Origin: JANOSH01 sp031415695
GTDB taxonomy: Bacteria > Actinomycetota > Acidimicrobiia > Acidimicrobiales > Ilumatobacteraceae
Assembly: GCA_031415695.1 (NCBI GenBank)
Contig: JANOSH010000031.1
Location: 138,966 to 202,965, forward strand
Direction: 5' to 3'
Length of the DNA stretch: 64,000 nucleotides
The notes under the pieces were generated by a model. The model made no database searches. It worked only from the letters and a program-made list of their open reading frames with translations, and had not been told where the DNA came from. Below, piece after piece: positions 52,187 to 61,200 of this stretch (the first letter of the stretch is position 1; each line of letters starts with the position of its first letter). The position numbers and the translations under genes are program-made.

Positions 52187-53920
52187 GTGCACGTCGTCGC
52201 CACGGCAGGACACGTCGATCATGGCAAGAGCTCGCTCGTCCTAGCGCTCACCGGCACCGACCCCGATCGGTTCGAGGAAGAAAAGCGTCGTGGTCTCACG
52301 ATCGACCTCGGGTTTGCTCACACGGCGTTGCCGTCGGGGGCGGGGATCAGTTTTGTCGATGTTCCGGGTCATGTTCGATTCCTCAAAAATATGCTGGCTG
52401 GGGTCGGTGCCGTCGACGCCTGCCTTTTTGTGGTTGCAGCGACCGAGGGCTGGAAACCCCAGACCGAGGAACACCTCCGCATCCTCGAGCTGGTTGGCGT
52501 TCGCCACGGCATCATCGCGCTCACGAAGGTCGATCTTGTCGATGACGAATGGTTGGAACTCGCTCAGCTCGAAGTCGCTGATCACGTCTCGGGCACATTC
52601 CTGGAAAGCGCCCCGGTCGTTCCCGTTGCCGCCACCCTCGGCCGAGGCATGACCGACCTTCGCGAAGAACTCGACGCACTGGTTATTCGCACTCCGCTCG
52701 CCGCCGACCGGCACCGGCCGCGAATCTGGGTCGACCGGGTGTTCGCGGCCAAGGGAGCGGGAACCGTTGTTACCGGCACGCTCACCGGTGGTGCTGTCAA
52801 TGTCGGCGACGCCATGGTGGTGGGACCCCAAGCACGACCCGCACGCGTTCGTGCTATCCAGACATTGGGCACGTCGGTCGACACCATTGGCCCCGGTAAT
52901 CGCGTTGCGCTCAATTTGAACGGAGTCGATCACGCCGATATCGAGCGAGGCGATGCGGTTATCGCTGGTGGGCAATGGCGTCCCACGATGCGCTTCGACG
53001 CCAGTCTGCACGTACTCGATTCGCTCGATCATGTGGTCAGTCGACGCGGGGCCTATATGGCCTATGTCGGGTCGGGCGAGTACCCGGTTCGCATGCGCGT
53101 CCTCGGTGCCGAATCGGTGCAACCCGGCGGGTCGGGTTTGGTCCGCCTGCATGTGACTACGCCGATCCCACTTCTTCCAGGTGACCGATTCGTCCTGCGT
53201 GAGAGCGGGCGTGACGAAACGGTCGGGGGTGGCGAGGTACTCGATATAGCGCCGCGCCTTCCTGCTTCCAAGGCCCGGCCAGATCGACGTGTCGACCGCG
53301 TGGTGGCCGAACACGGCTGGATCGACGTTGCCGACCTCGAGGCCCTAACCGGCGAACGGCGGGCGCCAACGCTTGGTCGCTGGGTTGGCGGTCCGCAACA
53401 GTTGGAGGAACTGCTGGCCCGACTTGAGGTGCAGATCGAGGGGGCCGGAGGACTGGGGCTCGACGTAGCGGCGCTGTCGGAGCGGGAACGAGCCGGGCTC
53501 GATCGAGTCGATGGTGTTGTCGTCACTGCGGGCCGGGCACGTCTCGTCGCTAAGCATGACCCGCTCTCCGATCATCCATTCGTCGCAGCGCTTCTCGGCG
53601 GATGGTTTGCTCCGCCCGGTGCCGATGGCGTCGACCGCGCTGAACTTCGAGCGCTCATCCAACGCGGTCTGGTGGTTGAACGAGACGGGGTGTGGTTTCA
53701 TCGAGATGCGATCGATGCAGCCACCCTGGTTGCGTCTGAGCTGCTGGCGGCGTCGCCCGCAGGTTTTACGGTTGCCGAGTTCCGAGACGCCGTACTCGCC
53801 AGCCGAAAGCACGCACTTCCGCTTGTGGCCGAACTCGACGCCCGAGGGGTGACCCGACGGCGCGGCGATATGCGCATTGCTGGGCCTCGGTTACCGCCAG
53901 TTGTACTGGGCGTCGAGTAG
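52187..53920 (+). CDS. selB: Selenocysteine-specific translation elongation factor SelB
   Basis: 577 aa GTPase that brings Sec-tRNA to UGA codons marked by a SECIS hairpin. G1 is GHVDHGKS (8-15), G3 DVPGH (58-62), G4 TKVD (113-116). Domains II-III follow (GTVVTGTLTGGAVNVGD), then the C-terminal winged helices that read SECIS (about 370-577, ending FRDAVLASRKHALPLVAELD). GTG start. It is coupled to selA. The 3' end overlaps the converging whiB by 30 bp. Confidence 0.94.
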   Translation: MHVVATAGHVDHGKSSLVLALTGTDPDRFEEEKRRGLTIDLGFAHTALPSGAGISFVDVPGHVRFLKNMLAGVGAVDACLFVVAATEGWKPQTEEHLRILELVGVRHGIIALTKVDLVDDEWLELAQLEVADHVSGTFLESAPVVPVAATLGRGMTDLREELDALVIRTPLAADRHRPRIWVDRVFAAKGAGTVVTGTLTGGAVNVGDAMVVGPQARPARVRAIQTLGTSVDTIGPGNRVALNLNGVDHADIERGDAVIAGGQWRPTMRFDASLHVLDSLDHVVSRRGAYMAYVGSGEYPVRMRVLGAESVQPGGSGLVRLHVTTPIPLLPGDRFVLRESGRDETVGGGEVLDIAPRLPASKARPDRRVDRVVAEHGWIDVADLEALTGERRAPTLGRWVGGPQQLEELLARLEVQIEGAGGLGLDVAALSERERAGLDRVDGVVVTAGRARLVAKHDPLSDHPFVAALLGGWFAPPGADGVDRAELRALIQRGLVVERDGVWFHRDAIDAATLVASELLAASPAGFTVAEFRDAVLASRKHALPLVAELDARGVTRRRGDMRIAGPRLPPVVLGVE

Positions 53921-54193
53921 TGGGCGTCGTTCGGACTCAGTGAGCCCGCCCCACACACCGTGCGCCTCACGGATACTCAACGAATAGTCGAGACAGTCAT
54001 GCCTGACTTGGCATTGGCCACAGATAGCCTTGGCCGCTGCTTCGCGCTTAGAGCGTTCGTCACGGCGCTCAGAGGTGGATGGTGGATAGAAGGCATCGCT
54101 CACGATGCCTCGACATGCGCCGCGCTCTTGCCAGTCGGTCCCGAGACGTAACGATGGGTTAAAGTTCTTGAATCCTAGTTGGGCTTGGCCCAC
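53891..54193 (-). CDS. whiB: WhiB-family transcriptional regulator
   Basis: 100 aa with the four cluster cysteines C27, C58, C61 and C67 (ACRG ... CGQCQVRHDC) that bind a [4Fe-4S] cluster, the GVWGG turn (79-83) and a basic tail. WhiB proteins bind the primary sigma factor and regulate division, redox or antibiotic responses; they are restricted to actinobacteria and their phages. GTG 54193 has a GGGAGG ribosome site; GTG 54259, 3 nt after the nfeD stop, is an alternative. The exact WhiB subtype is not assigned. Confidence 0.9.
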   Translation of the reverse strand: MGQAQLGFKNFNPSLRLGTDWQERGACRGIVSDAFYPPSTSERRDERSKREAAAKAICGQCQVRHDCLDYSLSIREAHGVWGGLTESERRPLLDAQYNWR

Positions 54194-54262
54194 GGGTATC
54201 GCCTCCCGGTACAACGCTACGACGAGGCGCTCTACCGTTGCAAAATGGACCGGTTTCACACC

Positions 54263-55633
54263 TCAGGGGTCGGGGTTGGGTTCGCCCTTTGGTCGACGTT
54301 CCCGATAGTCACGCGCCGCTCCGGTAAGCGGCTCGACTTCGAGCGTGATGCCGTCGATCGCAGCTACACGAATAGCGTCGCCGCTTGCAATGGGCGTCGC
54401 TCGGTTGGTCCGAGCCCGCCAGACGCCCTCGCCGACCCGCACAACGCCATCGGGCTTGATATCGGCTGTGGCCACGCCTTCGCGGCCGATCATCCATTCA
54501 CGGCCGATGGTTGGAGTGGAAAAGCGGGTTCGAACCATGGAGGGCATACCCGACAGGAATGTTGCGAGTACGCCGCCAATGCCGACCAGTAGTGAAACCC
54601 ACGACAGGTAGATGCCATGGAACAAAAACCGCGATGCGACCACGAAGGCGGCTACACCAATGCCAGTCCAGAGTCGTGGCAGGCCTGCTTGAACATCGAT
54701 GCCGAACGCCACAATGGCCAGCACAAGAAGGCCGAACGCCCACCAGCGGGTGGGAAGGGCCACCAGCCCGAAACACCCCAGAATGGTGCAAATGGCCGCC
54801 AAAACGCCGGCGACCCCAACTCCCGCCGTGAAGAACTCGAACAGGAGCAGGCACAGCCCGATGATGATGAGCAGGTAAGCAACGGCGGGGCTGGCCACCG
54901 TATGGAAAAGTTGGTCGACAAGCCCGAGCTTCGAGAACCGGGTGTTGCCCGACACGGTGCGACCCGGTTGGCCGTCACGTTCTATCGATCGTGCCGTGTG
55001 CAGCGTGGTCCCGTTCACTGTTACTCCGTCGAGCGCAACGATCATTTCGCCAAGTACGGCTGTGCCGCCGGCGTCGTTGCCGGGTTTGAGCGCCCCAAGT
55101 TTTCGGGCATCCGTATATCCCAGCCGCCCGTTTCGAAGCCGGTCGGTCGCCTCGCCGAATGCCAACGATTTTCCACCCACGACGAGCGGGTCACCAAAGT
55201 TGCCAATCTTGCTTCCGGGGGCCATGCCGTTGACCGCGGCAACAGCCATGAGCTGACCGGCAACGCCAACTGCTTTGGCGCCCGATGGCCCCACCCACAT
55301 GGCAACTGGCACCTTGGACCCCAACATAAGCTCGGCAAGCTCAACGACGTCGCTGTCGGGGATCACCGTTCCCTTCAGGTTGACCTGGAGCACGAGAGCT
55401 TGCGAACCATCCGAGCCGGCGGTCACGATGGCCTGCCGGATGCCGTTGGCCATGATTTTGTCGAGGAACCCGCTTACCTGAAGAACATCGACTGGTGGTG
55501 TTTGTGGCTCGTTGGGCTGGGCGCGGGCAGTGCCCTGCCCCAGGCCAAAGCCTGTGATGACCACCACGAGCGCCGCTAGCGTGCGCAGGTATGGAGTCAG
55601 TTTCGATCGGATCGGCGTCGTTGTTTTCGGCAT
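54263..55633 (-). CDS. nfeD: NfeD-family membrane protein with ClpP-class N-terminal domain
   Basis: 456 aa. Signal peptide 1-38; a crotonase/ClpP-like periplasmic domain (about 45-220) with VDVLQVSGFLDKIMANGIRQ and VAVNGMAPGSKIG. The usual catalytic Ser-Lys pair of NfeD1b proteases is not clearly kept. Four or more membrane spans lie at about 245-370 (FEFFTAGVGVAGVLAAICTI), and the C-terminal OB-fold is at about 385-440 (GREGVATADIKPDGVVRVGE). Partners of this family are SPFH/flotillin-type proteins. The 5' end overlaps the divergent ArsA gene by 43 bp. Confidence 0.88.
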   Translation of the reverse strand: MPKTTTPIRSKLTPYLRTLAALVVVITGFGLGQGTARAQPNEPQTPPVDVLQVSGFLDKIMANGIRQAIVTAGSDGSQALVLQVNLKGTVIPDSDVVELAELMLGSKVPVAMWVGPSGAKAVGVAGQLMAVAAVNGMAPGSKIGNFGDPLVVGGKSLAFGEATDRLRNGRLGYTDARKLGALKPGNDAGGTAVLGEMIVALDGVTVNGTTLHTARSIERDGQPGRTVSGNTRFSKLGLVDQLFHTVASPAVAYLLIIIGLCLLLFEFFTAGVGVAGVLAAICTILGCFGLVALPTRWWAFGLLVLAIVAFGIDVQAGLPRLWTGIGVAAFVVASRFLFHGIYLSWVSLLVGIGGVLATFLSGMPSMVRTRFSTPTIGREWMIGREGVATADIKPDGVVRVGEGVWRARTNRATPIASGDAIRVAAIDGITLEVEPLTGAARDYRERRPKGEPNPDP

Positions 55634-56499
55634 GTCGGTTGTTGATCGTTGCCGGAAAGGGCGGCGTCGGCAAAACGACCATATCAGCGGCCATCGCTCG
55701 CGCCGCGGCGCGGTCGGGCTTTCGAGTGCTTGTGGCGGCTGTCGACGTCGGTTCGCCGCTCGGCGAGTTGTTGGGTCGCGATGGTCCGATCAGTGCCGTG
55801 CAACCGGTCGATTGCGGGGGCGGTGTCTGGGCCCAGTTGGTGACTCCGGCGCAGTCGCTCGACGAGTATCTCGACGGCCACGGGCTGGGTCTGGTGTCAC
55901 GCGCCATGGCTCGCTCCGGGGTACTCGACATCGTTGCAACAGCGGCGCCGGGTATCGACGACATCGTGGTACTTGGAAAATTGAAGGCGCTCGAACGCGC
56001 CGCGGGGCACGACGGCCCGTACGACTTGGTCGTTGTCGATGCACCCGCCGCCGGCCATGCGGTCACGTTCCTGCGCTCACCGCGTGCGCTCAGTTCGATG
56101 ATCCGAGTCGGTCCAATTGCCACGCAAGCCCGTGAGGCAGCCGAGCTACTTGGCGACGGAGCCCGTTGTCGCGTCGTTCTTGTCACCCTCGCCGAGGAAA
56201 CACCGGTGAACGAGGCGATCGAGACGGCATTCGCGCTCGAGGATGAACTTGGGCTCACGCTCGGACCCATCGTGGTGAACGGCTTGTACCCCGATCTCGT
56301 CGGGCTGGACGTGCCAAGTCGGGGCACCGACGCGATCAAAGCAGCAGCCCGGTTCCGGCTCACCCGAAGCGCGAATCAGCACGAGCAACTGGCCCGATTG
56401 GCGGCGGCGTTGCCGCTACCTCAGCGCGCCGTGCCGTTCATCTTTTCGGCCGGCTTGGGGCCTGCCGACATCGACACGCTCGCCGATGCCCTGTGTTGA
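55591..56499 (+). CDS. ArsA/Get3-family P-loop ATPase, first of a tandem pair
   Basis: 302 aa. Deviant Walker A AGKGGVGKTT (21-30), Walker B LVVVDAPAAGHAV. This is the shorter actinobacterial ArsA-like type that always precedes a second copy, and the pair probably forms a heterodimer. No metal-binding Cys cluster of true arsenite ATPases is present. ATG 55591 is 8 nt after TAGCGT; TTG 55621 is a possible later start that would reduce the overlap with nfeD. Confidence 0.87.
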   Translation: MESVSIGSASLFSACRLLIVAGKGGVGKTTISAAIARAAARSGFRVLVAAVDVGSPLGELLGRDGPISAVQPVDCGGGVWAQLVTPAQSLDEYLDGHGLGLVSRAMARSGVLDIVATAAPGIDDIVVLGKLKALERAAGHDGPYDLVVVDAPAAGHAVTFLRSPRALSSMIRVGPIATQAREAAELLGDGARCRVVLVTLAEETPVNEAIETAFALEDELGLTLGPIVVNGLYPDLVGLDVPSRGTDAIKAAARFRLTRSANQHEQLARLAAALPLPQRAVPFIFSAGLGPADIDTLADALC

Positions 56500-57551
56500 T
56501 GGAGCTGTTGTCAAGTCGAAGCATCATCGTCACGTGCGGACCGGGAGGCGTCGGCAAGACAACGACGGCAGCCGCACTTGGCCTGGCTGCAGCCGAGCTT
56601 GGGCGTCGCGTCGTGGTCGTCACTATTGATCCCGCTCGACGGCTCGCCGACGCACTGGGGCTGGGCGGCGAGTTGTCGAATGAGCCAGCACGAGTGGAAC
56701 TCGACAACGTTCCCGGTGAGCTGTGGGCGACAATGCTCGATGCGAAGCAGACCTTTGACGGCGTCGTGACGCGGCATGCATCAAACCCAGATCAGGCCCA
56801 GCGGATTCTCGAGAACTCGTTCTACCGGAATATCTCATCCGCGCTCTCGGGTACCCACGAGTACATGGCAGCTGAACGGCTTTTCGACTTGCATCATGAT
56901 TCCCGGTTCGATCTTGTCGTTGTCGATACGCCGCCAACGCGCAACGCGTTAGACGTTCTCGACGCGCCTGAACGATTGACACGCTTTCTCGACCATCGCT
57001 TGTACCGCGCACTTATCATGCCGACGCGCGGTTACCTGCGTGTCGCCAATGCAGCAACCCAGTTGTTTGTGAAGTCAGCAGCGCGTGTCGTCGGCGCCGA
57101 GGTCGTAGCCGATGCAATGGCGTTCTTTCTAGCGTTCGACGGCATGGAGGCCGGGTTTCGGAAGCGGTCGACCGACGTGCTTTCGTTGATGCGTTCGGAT
57201 GCTGCGGCATTCGTAATGGTGTGCGCGCCTCGCCACGACAGCGTGGCCGAAACCCATTGGCTTATTGGCCGCCTCGCCGACCGGGGGCTAACCCCGTCGG
57301 CACTTATTGTGAATCGGGCCCACCCCGAGTTCGGCGTTCCTTACGCGGAGGCGCAACGTCGTCGTGACGAGTCGCCTGCGTGGCATAACCTGGCCGAACT
57401 TGCCCAGGTTGCTCAGGCGGAATCGGCGCTGGTTGCCCCACTCGCCGCCCTGTTGGCTCCCGCTCCGGTCGTCACGATCAGCTTGAGAGCAACCGACATT
57501 CACGCGCTAACCGGTCTTCGAGATGTGGCTACGGACCTGCTCGAACGGTAA
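56499..57551 (+). CDS. ArsA/Get3-family P-loop ATPase, second of a tandem pair
   Basis: 350 aa. Walker A GPGGVGKTT (14-22), P-loop-proximal IDPARRLADALGL and Walker B LVVVDTPPTRNALDVLD; FFLAFDGMEAGFRKRS marks the ArsA-like helical region. The ATG overlaps the upstream stop (TGATG), so the two ATPases are made together. The client of this conserved actinobacterial pair is unknown; neither arsenic genes nor tail-anchored substrates are adjacent. Confidence 0.88.
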   Translation: MELLSSRSIIVTCGPGGVGKTTTAAALGLAAAELGRRVVVVTIDPARRLADALGLGGELSNEPARVELDNVPGELWATMLDAKQTFDGVVTRHASNPDQAQRILENSFYRNISSALSGTHEYMAAERLFDLHHDSRFDLVVVDTPPTRNALDVLDAPERLTRFLDHRLYRALIMPTRGYLRVANAATQLFVKSAARVVGAEVVADAMAFFLAFDGMEAGFRKRSTDVLSLMRSDAAAFVMVCAPRHDSVAETHWLIGRLADRGLTPSALIVNRAHPEFGVPYAEAQRRRDESPAWHNLAELAQVAQAESALVAPLAALLAPAPVVTISLRATDIHALTGLRDVATDLLER

Positions 57552-57562
57552 CCTTGGCGGCG

Positions 57563-58012
57563 ATGACGTACGTCTTGCTAGCTACCGATGCCGACTGGAT
57601 TCGAGACGAGGTCCAGGCGGCCATTAGTAGCCCAACCATGTCGATTGGCGTTATCTCCAACGGCAAGGACCTCATCTCGGCGGTCAAGGAGCGAACGCCC
57701 GATCTAGTGATCACCGATCTGCAGGTAGGAAACATGGGTGGTATGGCCATCACAATGACCTTGCGGCTCGAAGAGAGCGGTGGCCGGCTTCCACGTATTC
57801 CCGTACTCGTGCTGCTCGATCGGCGCGCCGACCTGCATCTTGCTCGCCGTTCGGCGGCCGACGGCTGGCTCATCAAGCCGCTTGACCCCACCAGAATTCA
57901 TGCCGCAGTGGCGGCGATACGGGCCGGTGGTACGTGGTTCGAAGGTATCGAATCGCCGAGCGATTCTGCGGCCCTCGAATCTGACGTGCCAGCCGAGGCC
58001 ACAGCAGGCTAG
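57563..58012 (+). CDS. Stand-alone response-regulator receiver protein
   Basis: 149 aa. Acidic pair near D9/D11, phospho-acceptor D52 (LVITDLQVG), and conserved K105 (GWLIKPLDP). The only addition is a short acidic tail, with no DNA-binding output domain, so it must act by protein-protein contact. No histidine kinase is nearby. It follows the ArsA pair by 11 bp and is probably co-transcribed. ATG 57563 was chosen; TTG 57554 is also in frame. Confidence 0.85.
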   Translation: MTYVLLATDADWIRDEVQAAISSPTMSIGVISNGKDLISAVKERTPDLVITDLQVGNMGGMAITMTLRLEESGGRLPRIPVLVLLDRRADLHLARRSAADGWLIKPLDPTRIHAAVAAIRAGGTWFEGIESPSDSAALESDVPAEATAG

Positions 58013-58027
58013 AGTCAGGAATTGCTA

Positions 58028-58102
58028 CGGGTTGTAGCGCAGCTTGGTTAGCGCGCCACGTTCGGGACGTGGAGGCCGAGAGTTCAAATCTCTCCAACCC
58101 GA
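58028..58102 (+). tRNA. tRNA-Pro (anticodon CGG)
   Basis: 75 nt. Acceptor CGGGTTG/CAACCCG, D stem GCGC/GCGC, anticodon stem CCACG/CGTGG around loop TTCGGGA (anticodon CGG, reading CCG), T stem GAGAG/CTCTC around TTCAAAT, discriminator A. All stems pair perfectly. CCA is not encoded. Confidence 0.96.
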
Positions 58103-58240
58103 CTAGAAGTAACTGTTTGCGATAGCCACCTAAGATCCGACCACGGAGAGCGTTTTGATCGCTACGGCTTGACGTCGGTCCTTTTTTTTTTGTGGAACGG
58201 TGGGGGTAAGCCCGGCGGGGGCCTTTGGAATGGGGTTCGT
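58103..58240 (+). other. tRNA to RHS-gene spacer
   Basis: Holds a T10 tract (58182-58191) and a TTGACG (58169-58174) that might be a -35. No convincing -10 or attachment repeat is visible. The T-tract may end the tRNA transcript. Confidence 0.3.
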
Positions 58241-61200
58241 ATGCGGCGTTGCACGGTTCTGTTGGCATTGGTGCTCGTGGTTGGCGCGGTTGGTGCCCCG
58301 CAACAAGTGGCTGCTCAGGTTGAACCGGTGGCTCCAGTGGGGGTGGCCAGCGCGGCGGACCCTGAGGTCGCTCGTGTTGGTTCGACTGGCTCGGCCCCGA
58401 TTGAGGAGAGCCCTCGTGCATCGTCGGCGACGGTTGTTGCTGTTCAGCCGGGGTTGTTGCGAGTCGTCGCTGCTGGTAACGGCAAGGGTGGTCGGGGGAC
58501 TGTCGGCAAGGTCTCGGCGGCGATTACCGATGAGGTGATTGCGAGCCGCGAACGTGGTGGCCGCAACGTCCCGCCCGAGGTGTTGGTCGATGTTTTGGCT
58601 TCGAAGAATGCGGTGGCGGCCGGGTTTGAGCATCTGGCTTTTGATGTTCGACGAGTGGACGACGGTGACGATGACGTTGCAGTGGACGTGGTGGTCGATG
58701 TGTCTGGGTTCGCGGGCGCGTACGGTGGCGATTGGTTGACCAGGGTACAGATCGCTGAGTTGCCTGGGTGTGGTGGCACCGTGGCCGGGCGGTTGTGTGC
58801 GACTGATTTGGTGCGTTATGAAACCAAGGTCGACTTGGTTGCGATGACGGTTTCGGCGACGGTGTTGGCGCGCCGGCGTTCCGATGTGAAAGGGCCGCCC
58901 GATGTTACGGCTGAGCTTGAGGTTGGCGGCGAGGCTGTTGGTGGGCGCGGTCGTTCGCGGTCAATGAAGATGCAAACGACTCCGTCGGGTTCGGCGTTCG
59001 GGTTCTCGTCGTCGCCTGGTGGCCAGGCCGGTAACTGGGCGGCGACCCCGTTGTCGAAGTCGTCGAAGTGGGACGTGGCTCCGGGGACGGGTGCGTTTAC
59101 GTGGTCGTACCCGATTCCGGTGCGTGATGGTGTCGTTGGTTCTGGCCCGGGTTTGAGCGTCGCGTACAACTCGGCGGGTATCGATGGTCAGACGGCGGAG
59201 GCGAACAATCAGGGTTCGTGGGTTGGCCCGGGCTGGTCGACAACGAACGAGGCGTCGATTCAACGGCGATATCGGTCATGTTCCGATGATGGCGGCAGCG
59301 CCGGTGATTTCTGTTTCTTCACTGATTCGTCGGGGGTTTGGGATCATCTTGTTTTGTCGTTGAATGGTCATAGTTCCGAGTTGGTTTCGTTGGGTAACAA
59401 CGTGTTTAGGCTGAAGGACGATCCGGGTTGGCGTGTTGTGAAAAAGACGTCGGGTCAGGGTGCGGGTACGGGTCCGGCGAACACGGATTCTGCTGGTGAG
59501 TGGTTCGAGGTGACGATCCCGGACGGCACGGTCTATAGCTTTGGTTTGAACAAGGAACCTACGTCGAACTTGGCGACGCAGTCGGTGTGGTCGGTGCCGG
59601 TGCGGGGGAACCATTCGACTGAACCGTGTTTCGCGGCGCCGGGTTGGTGCCAGCGGGCGTGGAAGTGGAATTTGGACCGGGTTGCGCGTCCGGTTCGTAC
59701 CAGTGCTGGTGACGGCTGGTCGGTGTCGACGTATATGTATCAGATTGAGACGAATAGGTACGGGTTCGGCGGCGCTCCCGCCGACGCCAAGGAGTACGCG
59801 CGGGCTGGATCGTTGACCGCTATCGCGTATTCGAAGATCGGCGGGCATGAGGCTGACAATCCGCCGGCGAAGGTGACGTTCGAGGTGCACCGGCGGTGCA
59901 CGTCGTCGAACGCGTCGTGTGATTCGATTGACCCGGTTGCGAACCCGACGTTGTTCCCTGATGTGCCGGCCGATCTGATCTGCACCGGTACGTATTGCAC
60001 GAAGTATGCGCCGTCGTTCTTTTCGTTGAACCTGTTGACGGCAATCAGCTCTGAGGTGTTGGTGGCGGGTTCGTACGTGACGAATGATCGGGTGCAGTTC
60101 ACGTATGACTGGCCTGTAACCGATGTGTCGGCGAGGTTGTGGTTGCGTACGATTCAACGCATCGCGAAACCTGGCGCTGGGCAGTTGGCGTTCTATCCGT
60201 TGCGGTTCGATTCGTTCCACAGTTTGTTGCGTAACCGGGTTGATTCAAATCCGGCGGGCGGGGTGCCGCACACGAATTTGTATCGGGTCGATTCCGTGAA
60301 GGACGATTTCGGGACCCAGACTGATGTGACGTACGGGCAGCCCGACCCGTGCACACCGCCGCCGTATGGGGCGTTCAATACGAACACCAAAAACTGTTTC
60401 CCGGCGTGGTTTGCGCCGACGGGTGGCAGTGCTGGTTTCGCAATATTCAACAAGTATTTGGTGACACAAATTCGTGAGATCGATTTCGCGGCCGGGTCGC
60501 CAACGGTGACAACGAAGTACACATATCTTGAGGGAGCGGCATGGCGTTACGACGCCGATAAAGTCACGCCGCTTTGTCGGCAGTCGTGGGGTGATTGGCG
60601 AGGTTACGGCCGGGTAAAGATCGAACGTGGCGGTACGACGAGCGGCTGGTTGACAACCGAGTTGACGGTGCATCGTGGGATGAACGGCGACGCGCAAACG
60701 TTGACGGCTTCGCCGGGGTGTTTGCCAACCGGCGTGCGCTCGTTTTCGACGGCCGACGCGTCTGACGTTCCGTACAGTACATCGGTAGCAGATGAGTGGT
60801 GGACTGAAGGCAAGGTGCGAGCGTCGTTCAGTCGCGGGTTCGCTGGCAGTGTCGAGCGGGCTACCCGACATGACTACAGCGTTGTGTCGAACTTGTCGGG
60901 CGCGGTGATGTCGGGCGAAACGTTGACGCGAGATTGGACGTGGCAAGGTGGCGGTTCGAACGCGGTTGTCGGGTTACCGGATCCGTGGAAATGGGACGAA
61001 ACGGTGTCGACGTTCGATAGCGACGGTAACGTCACGAGCCGTTACGAAGCAGGGGATCAGGCCACGTTTGTCGATGACCGTTGTACCAACACGACGTACG
61101 TCAAGAACACGACAGCATGGATCCTCAACACCCCGAAGTCGGTAACGACCGTGGCGGGCGCGTGCACGGCGACAGCGGTGTCGTCGTCTGTGAGCTTCTA

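Noticed and set aside
58169..58200. Promoter with TTGACG upstream of the RHS gene
   Set aside because: No acceptable -10 lies at 16-18 bp. The T10 tract is better explained as the tRNA terminator.
59276..60220. Long minus-strand open frame (314 codons) and several others between 58444 and 63775
   Set aside because: They are antisense to a continuous 1920-codon + strand RHS frame with clear YD repeats. Their Arg/Pro/His-rich composition is typical of shadow frames in GC-rich DNA.
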